Below, in pieces: positions 1 to 5,371 of a stretch of DNA of 6,149 nt. A program made the position numbers and the translations under genes. Source of the DNA: Desulfuromonadaceae bacterium UBA5613. Its GTDB lineage: Bacteria > Desulfobacterota > Desulfuromonadia > Desulfuromonadales > UBA2197. The stretch covers positions 93,204 through 99,352 of the forward strand of contig DIKR01000066.1 in assembly GCA_002424625.1 (NCBI GenBank), read 5' to 3'. The notes under the pieces were generated by a model. That model was not told the origin of the DNA, searched no databases, and saw only the letters and a program-made list of their open reading frames with translations. Position 1 is the first letter of the stretch; every line of letters begins with the position of its first letter.

Positions 1-102
1 CAGGCCGGCGACTGCGTCATGCCCAAGGAAGGGATCTTCGCCAAGGTTCTGGAAGGGGGGACGATCGTTCCTGGCGATCCTCTGACCATCAGCAACCTTT
101 AA
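1..102 (+). CDS. MOSC-domain protein, C-terminal end (partial, 5' end outside window)
   Basis: The frame is open from base 1 to a TAA at 100-102 and gives 33 residues. They include a CVMPKEGIFAKVLEGG segment followed by IVPGDPL. The C-x-x-P-x-E-G-I-F-A-x-V-L-x-G-G pattern, then a G-D turn, is typical of the C-terminal part of small bacterial MOSC domains. MOSC proteins handle sulfur or molybdenum cofactor; stand-alone versions are common in molybdenum cofactor operons of Geobacter-like bacteria, sometimes fused to a MogA domain. Only the tail is visible, so fusion, length and start cannot be judged. It lies 22 bp upstream of tupA in the same direction, which fits its being the preceding gene of the same operon. 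Confidence 0.8.
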   Translation, partial: QAGDCVMPKEGIFAKVLEGGTIVPGDPLTISNL

Positions 103-124
103 CCGGCCATCCGGGAGAACCTTC

Positions 125-928
125 ATGCTGCCGATGATCCGCCTTACTCTCGCACTTTTCTTCATCGCCATCCTGACGCAGCCGGCCCTGGCGAGCGAGC
201 ATCTGCGCCTGGCGACGACGACCTCCACCGAGAATTCCGGTCTCCTTGCCGCACTCCTCCCCCCTTTCGAAGCTGCCAACGACTGCAAGATCGATGTCAT
301 TGCCGTCGGCACCGGCAAGGCGATCAAGCTCGGTGAAACCGGCGATGTCGACGTACTCCTCGTCCACTCCCGTGCCGCCGAGGAGAATTTTCTCGCCGCC
401 GGCTTCGGGGTTGACCGCCGCGATGTCATGTACAACGACTTCGTCATCCTCGGCCCTGGCGTTGATCCGGCCGGGATCGCCGGGAGCAAGGATGCGGCGG
501 TAGCGCTGAAGAAAATTTTCGACAAAGGCGTCACCTTCGTCTCGCGGGGGGATGACTCGGGGACAAACAAAAAAGAGAAAGAGATCTGGCAGGCAGCCGG
601 TGTGACGCCGAGCGGCGCCTGGTATCTTGAAGCTGGCCGCGGCATGGGCGAGGTCATCACCATGGCGACCGAGCGGCAGGGTTACACCCTCTCGGATCGC
701 GCCACCTACCACGCTTACGCCAGCAAGAGCAATCTGAAGATTGCCGTGGAGGGGGACGCCGGTCTCTTCAATCCCTACGGCGTCATCATGGTCAACCCGG
801 CCAAGCACCCCCACGTCAAGGTTGAGCTGGTGAAGAAGTTCATCGACTTTCTCACCTCGGCAGAGGGGCAGAGCCTGATCACCGCTTTCAAGATCAACGG
901 CAAGCAACTCTTTTACGTTGCCAAGTAA
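125..928 (+). CDS. tupA: Tungstate ABC transporter, periplasmic substrate-binding protein TupA
   Basis: A 267-residue secreted binding protein that captures tungstate in the periplasm and delivers it to TupB. Residues 1-23 form a Sec signal peptide: Arg6, a hydrophobic core, and an ALA|SE cleavage site after residue 23. There is no lipobox cysteine, so the mature protein should be soluble. The mature part begins LRLATTTSTENSGLL (27-41), the TTTS motif characteristic of TupA-type oxyanion binders. Further hallmarks are the VDVLLVHSRAAE block (75-86), SRGDDSGTNKKE (140-151) and GYTLSDRATY (186-195). The arginine of the SRGDDSGT motif (141) matches the position known to matter for tungstate binding in Desulfovibrio TupA. 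The ATG at 125 is chosen because GGGAGA at 113-118 is well spaced and the ATG precedes the full signal peptide. A molybdate-specific ModA would look different, so tungstate is the preferred substrate call; some TupA proteins also bind molybdate. Confidence 0.93.
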   Translation: MLPMIRLTLALFFIAILTQPALASEHLRLATTTSTENSGLLAALLPPFEAANDCKIDVIAVGTGKAIKLGETGDVDVLLVHSRAAEENFLAAGFGVDRRDVMYNDFVILGPGVDPAGIAGSKDAAVALKKIFDKGVTFVSRGDDSGTNKKEKEIWQAAGVTPSGAWYLEAGRGMGEVITMATERQGYTLSDRATYHAYASKSNLKIAVEGDAGLFNPYGVIMVNPAKHPHVKVELVKKFIDFLTSAEGQSLITAFKINGKQLFYVAK

Positions 929-929
929 G

Positions 930-935
930 AGGAGG
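930..935 (+). promoter_or_regulatory. Shine-Dalgarno sequence selecting the TTG start of tupB
   Basis: AGGAGG lies directly after the tupA stop codon and 5 nt before TTG at 941. No ATG in the tupB frame is preceded by a comparable site; the next one, ATG at 980, has none. The SD therefore supports initiation at the rare TTG codon. Confidence 0.7.
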
Positions 936-940
936 TCCTT

Positions 941-1627
941 TTGGACTATCTGCTCACCTCGCTGGGCGCTGCGCTCAGCATGATCATAAACCTGAACCAC
1001 GATGTGGAGAGTGCGGTCTGGACCTCCCTCTACACCTCCTTGGTCGCGATCGTCATCGCAGCGCTCATCGGCATCCCGATTGGCGCCGCCATCGCTCTCG
1101 GGCGCTTTCCGGGACGGCGTCTCCTCACCACCCTCCTTAACACCTTGATGGCGTTGCCGACGGTGGTGGTCGGCCTCGTCCTCTTCGGCCTCTTTAGCCG
1201 TCAGGGTCCCCTTGGCCCCCTGGGGCTCCTCTTCACCCCCTGGGCGATGATCGTCGGGCAGGTCGTTCTGGCGACGCCGATCGTTGCCAACTATGCGCTG
1301 GCTGCGGTCGCCGGAGCTGATCCGCGCATCTTGCCGACGGCCATGACCCTCGGTGCCGGCCGTTTGCGCGGCACCTGGCTCCTCATTCAGGAAATCCGTT
1401 TCGGGATGATGGCGGCGATCGTCGCCGGTTTTGGCCGGGTGATCTCCGAGGTCGGGGTGGCGATGATGCTCGGCGGCAATATCCGCGGCACCACCCGGAC
1501 GATGACGACGGCGATCGCTCTGGAGACGAGCAAGGGGGAGTTTGCCTTTGGCCTCGCCCTGGGTCTTGTCCTGATGAGCGTCGCCTTGATCATCAATCTG
1601 TTTCTCAACCTGCTACAGGAGGATTGA
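941..1627 (+). CDS. tupB: Tungstate ABC transporter, inner-membrane permease TupB
   Basis: A 228-residue hydrophobic protein that forms the membrane channel of the tungstate importer as a homodimer. About five membrane segments are visible, at roughly residues 32-55, 64-86, 100-123, 155-177 and 203-224. The cytoplasmic EAA-type coupling loop lies around 133-155 (TAMTLGAGRLRGTWLL followed by IQEIRFGM) and contacts the ATPase. The segments LMALPTVVVGLVLFGLFSRQGPLG (69-92, read in pieces) and GRVISEVGVAMMLGGNIRG (165-183) are typical of the TupB/ModB-like permease family. The start is the TTG at 941, 12 nt after tupA and with an AGGAGG site. Starting at ATG 980 would remove the short N-terminal stretch that these permeases normally carry. 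It is followed by tupC after 4 nt, consistent with translational coupling. Confidence 0.92.
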   Translation: MDYLLTSLGAALSMIINLNHDVESAVWTSLYTSLVAIVIAALIGIPIGAAIALGRFPGRRLLTTLLNTLMALPTVVVGLVLFGLFSRQGPLGPLGLLFTPWAMIVGQVVLATPIVANYALAAVAGADPRILPTAMTLGAGRLRGTWLLIQEIRFGMMAAIVAGFGRVISEVGVAMMLGGNIRGTTRTMTTAIALETSKGEFAFGLALGLVLMSVALIINLFLNLLQED

Positions 1628-1631
1628 TCCG

Positions 1632-2357
1632 ATGAAGCCCCTTTACGATCTGCATGGCATCCGCCAGGAATTCGGCAACCGCACCGTCCTTGACCTGCCG
1701 GCGTTGACCCTGGAAAGCCAAAGACTTTACGCCGTAACCGGCGCCAATGGCGCCGGCAAAAGCTCCCTGCTGCAGATCCTTGCCTTTTTGGCTCAGCCGA
1801 AGAGCGGTACTCTGACCTTTGCCGGGAGTGCGGTCGAAACAGGGAGTGATCTGGTGGCGCTGCGGCGGCGGGTTACCCTCCTTTCCCAGTCTCCTTATCT
1901 GCTGCGCGGAAGTGTTGCCGAGAATGTCGACTATGGGCTGCGCGTTCGCGGAATCGCCGCCCACGAACGGCAGAGCCTGGTCCGCCTCGCTCTTGCCGAG
2001 GTCGGACTAACCGACTTTAGCGAACGTCGCGCCCGCGCCCTTTCCGGCGGCGAGCAGCAGCGCGTCGCCCTTGCCCGCGCCCTCGTCCTCAAGCCGGAAG
2101 TCCTCCTCCTCGACGAACCGTGTGCCAGCCTCGATAGCGGCAGTGCCGCCCGCATTGAGATGATCCTGCGCCAGCTCCCCCGACGCGGCACCAGCGTCAT
2201 CTTTTCGACCCACGATCCGCAGCAGGGGGGTCGTCTCGGCGCGATCAACCTCCATTTGGCAGCGGGGCAGATTGTTTCTCCCCCCGTCATCCCCCCGATC
2301 TCATTGCGACAGGAGAAATCCCCATGGCTCTCAGTTTTAACGATGCAAGAAGCTTGA
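1632..2357 (+). CDS. tupC: Tungstate ABC transporter, ATP-binding protein TupC
   Basis: A 241-residue cytoplasmic ATPase that powers tungstate import through TupB. All ABC motifs are intact: Walker A GANGAGKS (37-44), Q-loop glutamine in LLSQSPYLL (Gln86), signature LSGGEQQR (137-144), Walker B VLLLDEP (157-163) with Glu162 as catalytic base, D-loop SLD (166-168) and H-loop His194 in FSTHD. There is no extra C-terminal regulatory (TOBE) domain of the kind ModC carries, which agrees with the TupC call. The start is the ATG at 1632, with AGGAGG at 1617-1622 inside the end of tupB. The last 11 codons run into moeA, giving a 34-bp overlap. The C-terminal tail (about 216-241, rich in Pro/Ser) shows no recognisable motif and may have been extended by loss of an earlier stop. 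Confidence 0.92.
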   Translation: MKPLYDLHGIRQEFGNRTVLDLPALTLESQRLYAVTGANGAGKSSLLQILAFLAQPKSGTLTFAGSAVETGSDLVALRRRVTLLSQSPYLLRGSVAENVDYGLRVRGIAAHERQSLVRLALAEVGLTDFSERRARALSGGEQQRVALARALVLKPEVLLLDEPCASLDSGSAARIEMILRQLPRRGTSVIFSTHDPQQGGRLGAINLHLAAGQIVSPPVIPPISLRQEKSPWLSVLTMQEA

Positions 2358-3538
2358 TCCTGGAGAGCGCCGCTCCCCTCGGGGTCGAGCGTCTCCCTCT
2401 CCTCGACGCCTTTGGCCGGGTCCTTGCCGGAGAGATTCGCGCCCCATGGGACCTGCCGCGCTGGAACAACTCGGCGATGGACGGTTATGCGGTTCGCGCC
2501 GCTGATTGCCACGCCCCTGCGACCGAGCTCGCCATTGCCGGTTACCTTCCGGCCGGCGCCTGCGCCAGCGGGGTGTGTCTCCCCAGCGGCGGCGCGATCA
2601 AGATCATGACTGGCGCCCCGATCCCGGCGAACTGCGATGCCGTCGTCCCTGTCGAAGAGACGGAAGGGGAGGGCGAAATCGTCCGCATCCTCGCCCCGGT
2701 CAAGGCCGGTGATCATATCCGCTGGCAGGGGGAGGACGTCAAGAGTGGCGAGGTGATCATGCCGGCCGGGACGGTACTGCGCCCGGCGGAGATCAGCATG
2801 CTCGCCTCCTTCGGCCAGGTCTTTGCCTCCGTCCACCGCCAGCCGCGGGTGGCGATCCTTTCCACCGGCGACGAACTCGTTAAGCTTGGCGAAGTCTGCG
2901 GCGAGGGACAGATCGTCGACAGCAACTCCCTCTCCCTGGCTGCGGCGGTACGGGAAGCCGGTGGTGAAGCGATCCTCCTCGGCATCGCCCGCGACGAGCG
3001 TAACTCCCTCCTGCCGCTGCTGCGCGAGGGGCTGGAGGCCGATATCCTCATCACCTCGGCCGGAGTCTCGGCCGGTGATCGCGACTTTGTGCGGGAAGTT
3101 CTCGCGGAACTCGGCGTCCATCAACACTTCTGGAAGATCGATATCAAACCGGGAAGGCCGACTGCTTTCGGGGTGCGCGGCGACACCCTGATCTTTGCCC
3201 TCCCCGGCAACCCGGTCTCGACCCTGGTCACCTTTGAGATGTTTGTCCGGCCCGCCCTGCGCCGCCTCCTTGGTTACCAGCGGGTGATCCAGCCGACAGT
3301 TCGTGCCGTCCTGGGTGAATCGATCGACAAGAAGCCGGGGCGGACGCAGTTTCTCCGTGTCCAGGTTCGCGAGGAGGGGGAGACGCTGGTCGCCTCTTCT
3401 TCCGGCGACCAGAATACCGGTATTCTCCGCAGCATGGTTCGCGCCAACGCCATCGCCATCCTCAGCAGTGATGCCGGTCAGCTTTCGGCCGGGAGCAGTG
3501 TCGAGATTCATCTTCTCGACCCGTCCGGACTGGTCTAG
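2324..3538 (+). CDS. moeA: Molybdopterin molybdenumtransferase MoeA
   Basis: A 404-residue enzyme (E. coli MoeA is 411) that inserts molybdate or tungstate into adenylated molybdopterin, releasing AMP and giving active cofactor in the cytoplasm. Visible family blocks, in order: WNNSAMDGYAVRAAD (47-61, with the conserved Asp53), the linker motif MTGAPIPANCDAVVPVEE (95-112), STGDELV (180-186) at the start of the MoCF (MogA-like) domain, SAGVSAGDRDFV (245-256), KPGRPTAFG (275-283) and ALPGNPVS (292-299). The C-terminal beta domain (about 325-400) contains RTQFLRVQV (340-348) and SGDQNTGILRSMVRANA (360-376). No key block is missing, so the enzyme looks functional. ATG 2324 is supported by AGGAG at 2311-2315 and by the standard N-terminus MALSFNDAR. 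It sits directly after the tungstate transporter, so this copy may serve tungsten as well as molybdenum cofactor. Confidence 0.96.
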   Translation: MALSFNDARSLILESAAPLGVERLPLLDAFGRVLAGEIRAPWDLPRWNNSAMDGYAVRAADCHAPATELAIAGYLPAGACASGVCLPSGGAIKIMTGAPIPANCDAVVPVEETEGEGEIVRILAPVKAGDHIRWQGEDVKSGEVIMPAGTVLRPAEISMLASFGQVFASVHRQPRVAILSTGDELVKLGEVCGEGQIVDSNSLSLAAAVREAGGEAILLGIARDERNSLLPLLREGLEADILITSAGVSAGDRDFVREVLAELGVHQHFWKIDIKPGRPTAFGVRGDTLIFALPGNPVSTLVTFEMFVRPALRRLLGYQRVIQPTVRAVLGESIDKKPGRTQFLRVQVREEGETLVASSSGDQNTGILRSMVRANAIAILSSDAGQLSAGSSVEIHLLDPSGLV

Positions 3539-3547
3539 GGGGGAGTG

Positions 3548-3724
3548 ATGACGATTCCCGCTCTCTCCTTTGTCGCCAAGTCCGGGACCGGCAAGACCAC
3601 TCTCCTTGTCCAGCTGATCGCCGTTGCCAGCGACGAAGCCCTGCTGCTCGACGTGCCGCTTCTTGACCTCAACGACCCCGGGGCGATTGCCGACTTTATC
3701 GAAGTCCGTTTTTTGCGTCCTTGA
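3548..3724 (+). pseudogene. mobB: mobB remnant: N- and C-terminal ends of MobB joined in frame, middle missing
   Basis: A 58-codon ORF beginning MTIPALSFVAKSGTGKTTLL and ending with DLNDPGAIADFIEVRF-LRP before TGA at 3722-3724. The first ~24 residues match the start of MobB, the GTPase that helps attach GMP to molybdopterin (P-loop AKSGTGKTT, 10-18). From about residue 26 (VASDEALLLDVPLLDLNDP) it matches the last ~33 residues of MobB. A normal MobB is about 160-175 residues, so some 100 or more residues, including the Walker B and base-recognition parts, are missing from the middle. The reading frame is preserved. ATG 3548 follows moeA by 9 nt with a G-rich SD (AGGGGGG, 3537-3543) at short spacing; GTG 3545 is an in-frame alternative. 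It may still be translated as a mini-protein with a P-loop but is unlikely to act as MobB. The homology is judged by eye from the family pattern. Confidence 0.75.
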
Positions 3725-3727
3725 CCA

Positions 3728-3782
3728 CCTCTCCTGCGATCATCCTCTCGAGGGAACGCAGGCCTAACTCTAACGTGAGAGG
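3728..3782 (+). promoter_or_regulatory. Possible nested RNA hairpin covering the moaC ribosome binding site
   Basis: Three stems stack inside the 65-nt gap between the mobB remnant and moaC. The outer stem pairs CCTCTC (3728-3733) with GAGAGG (3777-3782). The middle stem pairs CTGCG (3734-3738) with CGCAG (3757-3761). The inner stem pairs CCT (3744-3746) with AGG (3751-3753) around a CTCG loop. The 3' arm of the outer stem includes part of the moaC Shine-Dalgarno sequence (AGGAG, 3780-3784), so the fold would hide it. A second copy of the 5' arm, TCCTCTC at 3743-3749, could pair instead with GAGAGGA (3777-3783), so two exclusive folds exist. It does not visibly match the larger Moco riboswitch; function is inferred only. 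Confidence 0.4.
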
Positions 3783-3789
3783 AGAAACC

Positions 3790-4287
3790 ATGACATTTAA
3801 TCACTTTGACGAGAATGGACAGGCGATCATGGTCGACGTCAGCGCAAAGCTGCCGACCCTGCGCACCGCAACGGCCGCCGCTATCGTTCATTTAAAGCCC
3901 GTGACACTGGAGGCCATTTTGCAGGGTAGAATCTGCAAGGGGGATGTCCTCGGGGTGGCCAGGCTGGCAGGGATTGGTGCCGCCAAGAAGACCGCGGATC
4001 TGATTCCGCTTTCCCATCCACTCGCCATCCATCATGTCGCAGTGGAGTTCTCGCCGGATCGCTTGACCGGCACTATCAGTATCGAAGTGACAGTGAGAGC
4101 CTTTGAGCGCACCGGTGTCGAGATGGAGGCGATGAGCGCGGCCGCAGTGACGGCTCTGACCATCTATGACATGTGCAAGGGGAGTGACAAGTCGATCGCC
4201 ATCGGCGAGATCTGTCTTCTCTACAAGGAGGGCGGTAAGAGCGGTATCTACCGAAAGGAATCAATTAGAGAGGAGGAGCGTCCATGA
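3790..4287 (+). CDS. moaC: Cyclic pyranopterin monophosphate synthase MoaC
   Basis: A 165-residue enzyme (E. coli 161) that, with the radical-SAM protein MoaA, converts GTP to cyclic pyranopterin monophosphate, the first step of molybdenum cofactor synthesis. The family blocks are clear: FDENGQAIMVDVSAK (6-20), KGDVLGVARLAGIGAAKKT (50-68), LIPLSHPL (71-78), GVEMEAMSAAAVTALTIYDMCK (109-130, in pieces) and LLYKEGGKSG (143-152). The known E. coli active-site residues Lys51, His77, Glu112, Glu114, Asp128 and Lys131 correspond here to Lys50, His76, Glu111, Glu113, Asp127 and Lys130, all conserved. The ATG at 3790 is chosen because AGGAG at 3780-3784 precedes it and the protein then begins as in the family. 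The frame is open further upstream to 3721, but that stretch has no MoaC similarity. It overlaps mogA by 4 bp (ATGA). No moaA is visible in the window. Confidence 0.96.
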   Translation: MTFNHFDENGQAIMVDVSAKLPTLRTATAAAIVHLKPVTLEAILQGRICKGDVLGVARLAGIGAAKKTADLIPLSHPLAIHHVAVEFSPDRLTGTISIEVTVRAFERTGVEMEAMSAAAVTALTIYDMCKGSDKSIAIGEICLLYKEGGKSGIYRKESIREEERP

Positions 4288-4796
4288 ATGCTGCTATTTT
4301 GACCTTGAGTGATAAAGGGGCACGGGGGGAGCGGACGGACACCAGCGGCCCCGCCCTGGCGCTGTGGCTTGCAGAGCGGAGTGTAGAAACCTGCCGGACG
4401 GAGATCATGCCCGACGAAGTCGAGCAGATTGCCGACAAACTCAGGGAATGGGCTGACAGCGGCGAGTTTGACCTGATCCTTACAACCGGAGGGACCGGTG
4501 TTTCGCCGCGGGATGTCACCCCCGAGGCGACCCTCCGGGTGGTTGAGCGGATCATCCCCGGCTTTGCCGAGGTGATGCGGACGCGGAGTCTGGAAAAGAC
4601 CCCCCATGCCATGATTTCCCGAGCCATTGCCGGAATCCGCGGCAAGGCTTTGCTCATCAACCTCCCCGGCAGCCCGAAGGGAGCCGTGGAGAATCTATCT
4701 GCAGTCTGGCCCGCCGTGCCGCATGCCGTAGCCAAGATTCAGGGGGACTTGTCGGACTGTGCTGGTTCTTCTCCCCCCACTTGTCATTCTCCGTAA
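4284..4796 (+). CDS. mogA: Molybdopterin adenylyltransferase, MogA/MoaB family
   Basis: A 170-residue enzyme that activates molybdopterin with ATP to give adenylyl-molybdopterin, the substrate of MoeA. The MoCF-type fold is seen from AAILTLSDKGARGERTDTSG (3-22), the pterin/nucleotide loop ILTTGGTGVSPRDVTPEAT (65-83) and LLINLPGSPKGAVENL (123-138). Asp44 (in MPDE) and Asp77 (in PRDVTPE) line up with the E. coli MogA residues Asp49 and Asp82. AGGAGG at 4271-4276 and the ATGA overlap with moaC show translational coupling. The last ~15 residues (from about 156) are a Ser/Cys/Pro-rich tail without family similarity; this part of the gene also carries a promoter for the next gene. MoaB and MogA are hard to separate by sequence alone; the LSDKG start and the TSGP segment favour the form often named MogA in deltaproteobacteria. 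Confidence 0.93.
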   Translation: MNAAILTLSDKGARGERTDTSGPALALWLAERSVETCRTEIMPDEVEQIADKLREWADSGEFDLILTTGGTGVSPRDVTPEATLRVVERIIPGFAEVMRTRSLEKTPHAMISRAIAGIRGKALLINLPGSPKGAVENLSAVWPAVPHAVAKIQGDLSDCAGSSPPTCHSP

Positions 4797-4808
4797 GTTG
4801 GTTATACT
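4781..4808 (+). promoter_or_regulatory. Sigma70-type promoter for the 64-codon gene
   Basis: TTGTCA (4781-4786; 5 of 6 with TTGACA) and TATACT (4803-4808; 5 of 6 with TATAAT) are separated by 16 nt. The -35 box lies inside the last codons of mogA. Transcription would start near 4815, leaving a leader of about 60 nt. In that leader CTGTC (4811-4815) can pair with GACAG (4831-4835), and a 13-bp palindrome lies at 4845-4857. Confidence 0.5.
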
Positions 4809-4844
4809 CCCTGTCAGCAGTCGTCAAGCAGACAGCAGAATGGC

Positions 4845-4857
4845 TGGTTGGCAACCA
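4845..4857. repeat. 13-bp perfect palindrome in the leader of the 64-codon gene
   Basis: TGGTTG-G-CAACCA is a perfect inverted repeat with one central base, 18 bp before the ATG at 4876 and downstream of the 4781-4808 promoter. It could be a repressor site or a small hairpin close to the ribosome binding site. No regulator is recognised. Confidence 0.35.
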
Positions 4858-4875
4858 TCTCCCGGAGGTAAGATT

Positions 4876-5070
4876 ATGATTCGAGTCAAGACGTTTGGTG
4901 AGCCACTGGCCCCCTTCCGGGCACAGATGGAGTTGAAAGAGCTCGATGCCCGGGTCAATGATTTTATCCGCGACAATCAGGTCAAGAAAGTCATCTCTGT
5001 CAGCGACACTGCAACGAGCGAGGAAGGATCGACGATCGGACTGGTGCGGGTAATGGTCTACGAAGATTAA
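4876..5070 (+). CDS. Small conserved-looking protein of unknown function (64 aa)
   Basis: A 64-residue soluble protein starting MIRVKTFGEPLAPFR and ending RVMVYED. The order suggests a beta strand (MIRVKTF), a helix (MELKELDARVNDFIRD, 18-33), a strand (KKVISVSD, 37-44), a turn rich in Thr/Ser/Glu/Gly, and a strand (GLVRVMVYE). This small alpha/beta layout loosely resembles Cse60-like small proteins, but the similarity is weak and no function can be assigned. The ATG at 4876 is preferred: GGAGG at 4864-4868 is 7 nt upstream. A longer in-frame reading from 4759 starts inside mogA and adds 39 residues of low-complexity, non-family sequence. It has its own likely promoter, so it may be expressed apart from the cofactor operon. 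There is no signal peptide or membrane segment. Confidence 0.8.
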   Translation: MIRVKTFGEPLAPFRAQMELKELDARVNDFIRDNQVKKVISVSDTATSEEGSTIGLVRVMVYED

Positions 5071-5088
5071 ACCGCTAAGTCACGCAAT

Positions 5089-5101
5089 TTGACCAGGTCA
5101 A
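5089..5101. repeat. 13-bp perfect palindrome TTGACC-A-GGTCAA
   Basis: Perfect inverted repeat with a single central base, 18 bp after the stop of the 64-codon gene. The left half TGACCA (5090-5095) can alternatively pair with TGGTCA (5107-5112). It has the form of a dimeric repressor operator, but its owner is not known. Confidence 0.35.
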
Positions 5102-5116
5102 CGCCATGGTCATGTA

Positions 5117-5137
5117 TTCCCACCCAATGGGTGGGAA
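5117..5137. terminator. Strong GC-rich hairpin after the 64-codon gene (terminator-like or REP-like palindrome)
   Basis: TTCCCACCCA pairs perfectly with TGGGTGGGAA around one central A (10 + 1 + 10 bp as DNA; a 9-bp stem with an AAT loop as RNA). It lies 46 bp downstream of the 64-codon stop, where an operon end is expected. The following CTTTGTC is a poor U-tract, so intrinsic termination may be weak; longer T runs begin only near 5160. The arms also resemble the common intergenic palindromes of the TTCCCACGC/GCGTGGGAA type seen in many proteobacteria, so it may be a repetitive element instead. Confidence 0.5.
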
Positions 5138-5176
5138 CTTTGTCGATAATTTATTAAAAATTTTTCTTCATCGTAG

Positions 5177-5189
5177 AATCAATGGCTTA
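5177..5189 (+). promoter_or_regulatory. IHF-type binding site
   Basis: AATCAATGGCTTA matches the IHF consensus WATCAANNNNTTR at every defined position and sits in AT-rich DNA, as these sites usually do. A second, one-mismatch version starts at 5189 (TATCAA). Confidence 0.35.
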
Positions 5190-5331
5190 TCAAATATTCT
5201 AAGTCTTAATTTGAATTATTAAAAAAACATTTAAAAACATGCGTTTATCTTCTGTGCAATAAATAGGCAAAATCCTATTCCCCCCATTTATCCTGACTTG
5301 TCACCCCTTGGTTGTATCTTTTCCCGCAATG

Positions 5332-5354
5332 TTATCCACAGGGGATGTGGACAG
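5332..5354. promoter_or_regulatory. Inverted pair of DnaA boxes
   Basis: TTATCCACA (5332-5340) is an exact consensus DnaA box. Five bases later, TGTGGACAG (5346-5354) is a degenerate inverted box (7 of 9 against TGTGGATAA). A third weak box, TGTGCAATA (5253-5261), matches the relaxed reverse consensus at 8 of 9. The boxes flank the GC-poor stretch at 5141-5270. They could bind DnaA as part of an origin, a titration site, or a regulatory site for the gene at 5460. Confidence 0.4.
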
Positions 5355-5371
5355 AGCGCTAGAAATTGTGC

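Noticed and set aside
89..1000. 303-codon open frame on the minus strand
   Set aside because: It is fully antisense to tupA, with shadow-type composition and no ribosome binding site or motif.
1931..3511. Long open frame (526 codons) on the minus strand
   Set aside because: It is antisense to tupC and moeA, which have all family motifs. It is Arg/Gly/Asp-rich as expected for a shadow of GC-rich coding DNA, and it matches no family.
3721..3789. Longer moaC starting at 3721
   Set aside because: The extra residues are not MoaC-like, while ATG 3790 has a good SD and the normal family N-terminus. The upstream part overlaps the mobB remnant stop and the hairpin.
3725..3789. Moco riboswitch upstream of moaC
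   Set aside because: The gap is only 65 nt and shows a simple nested hairpin, too small for the multi-stem Moco aptamer; no conserved core was recognised.
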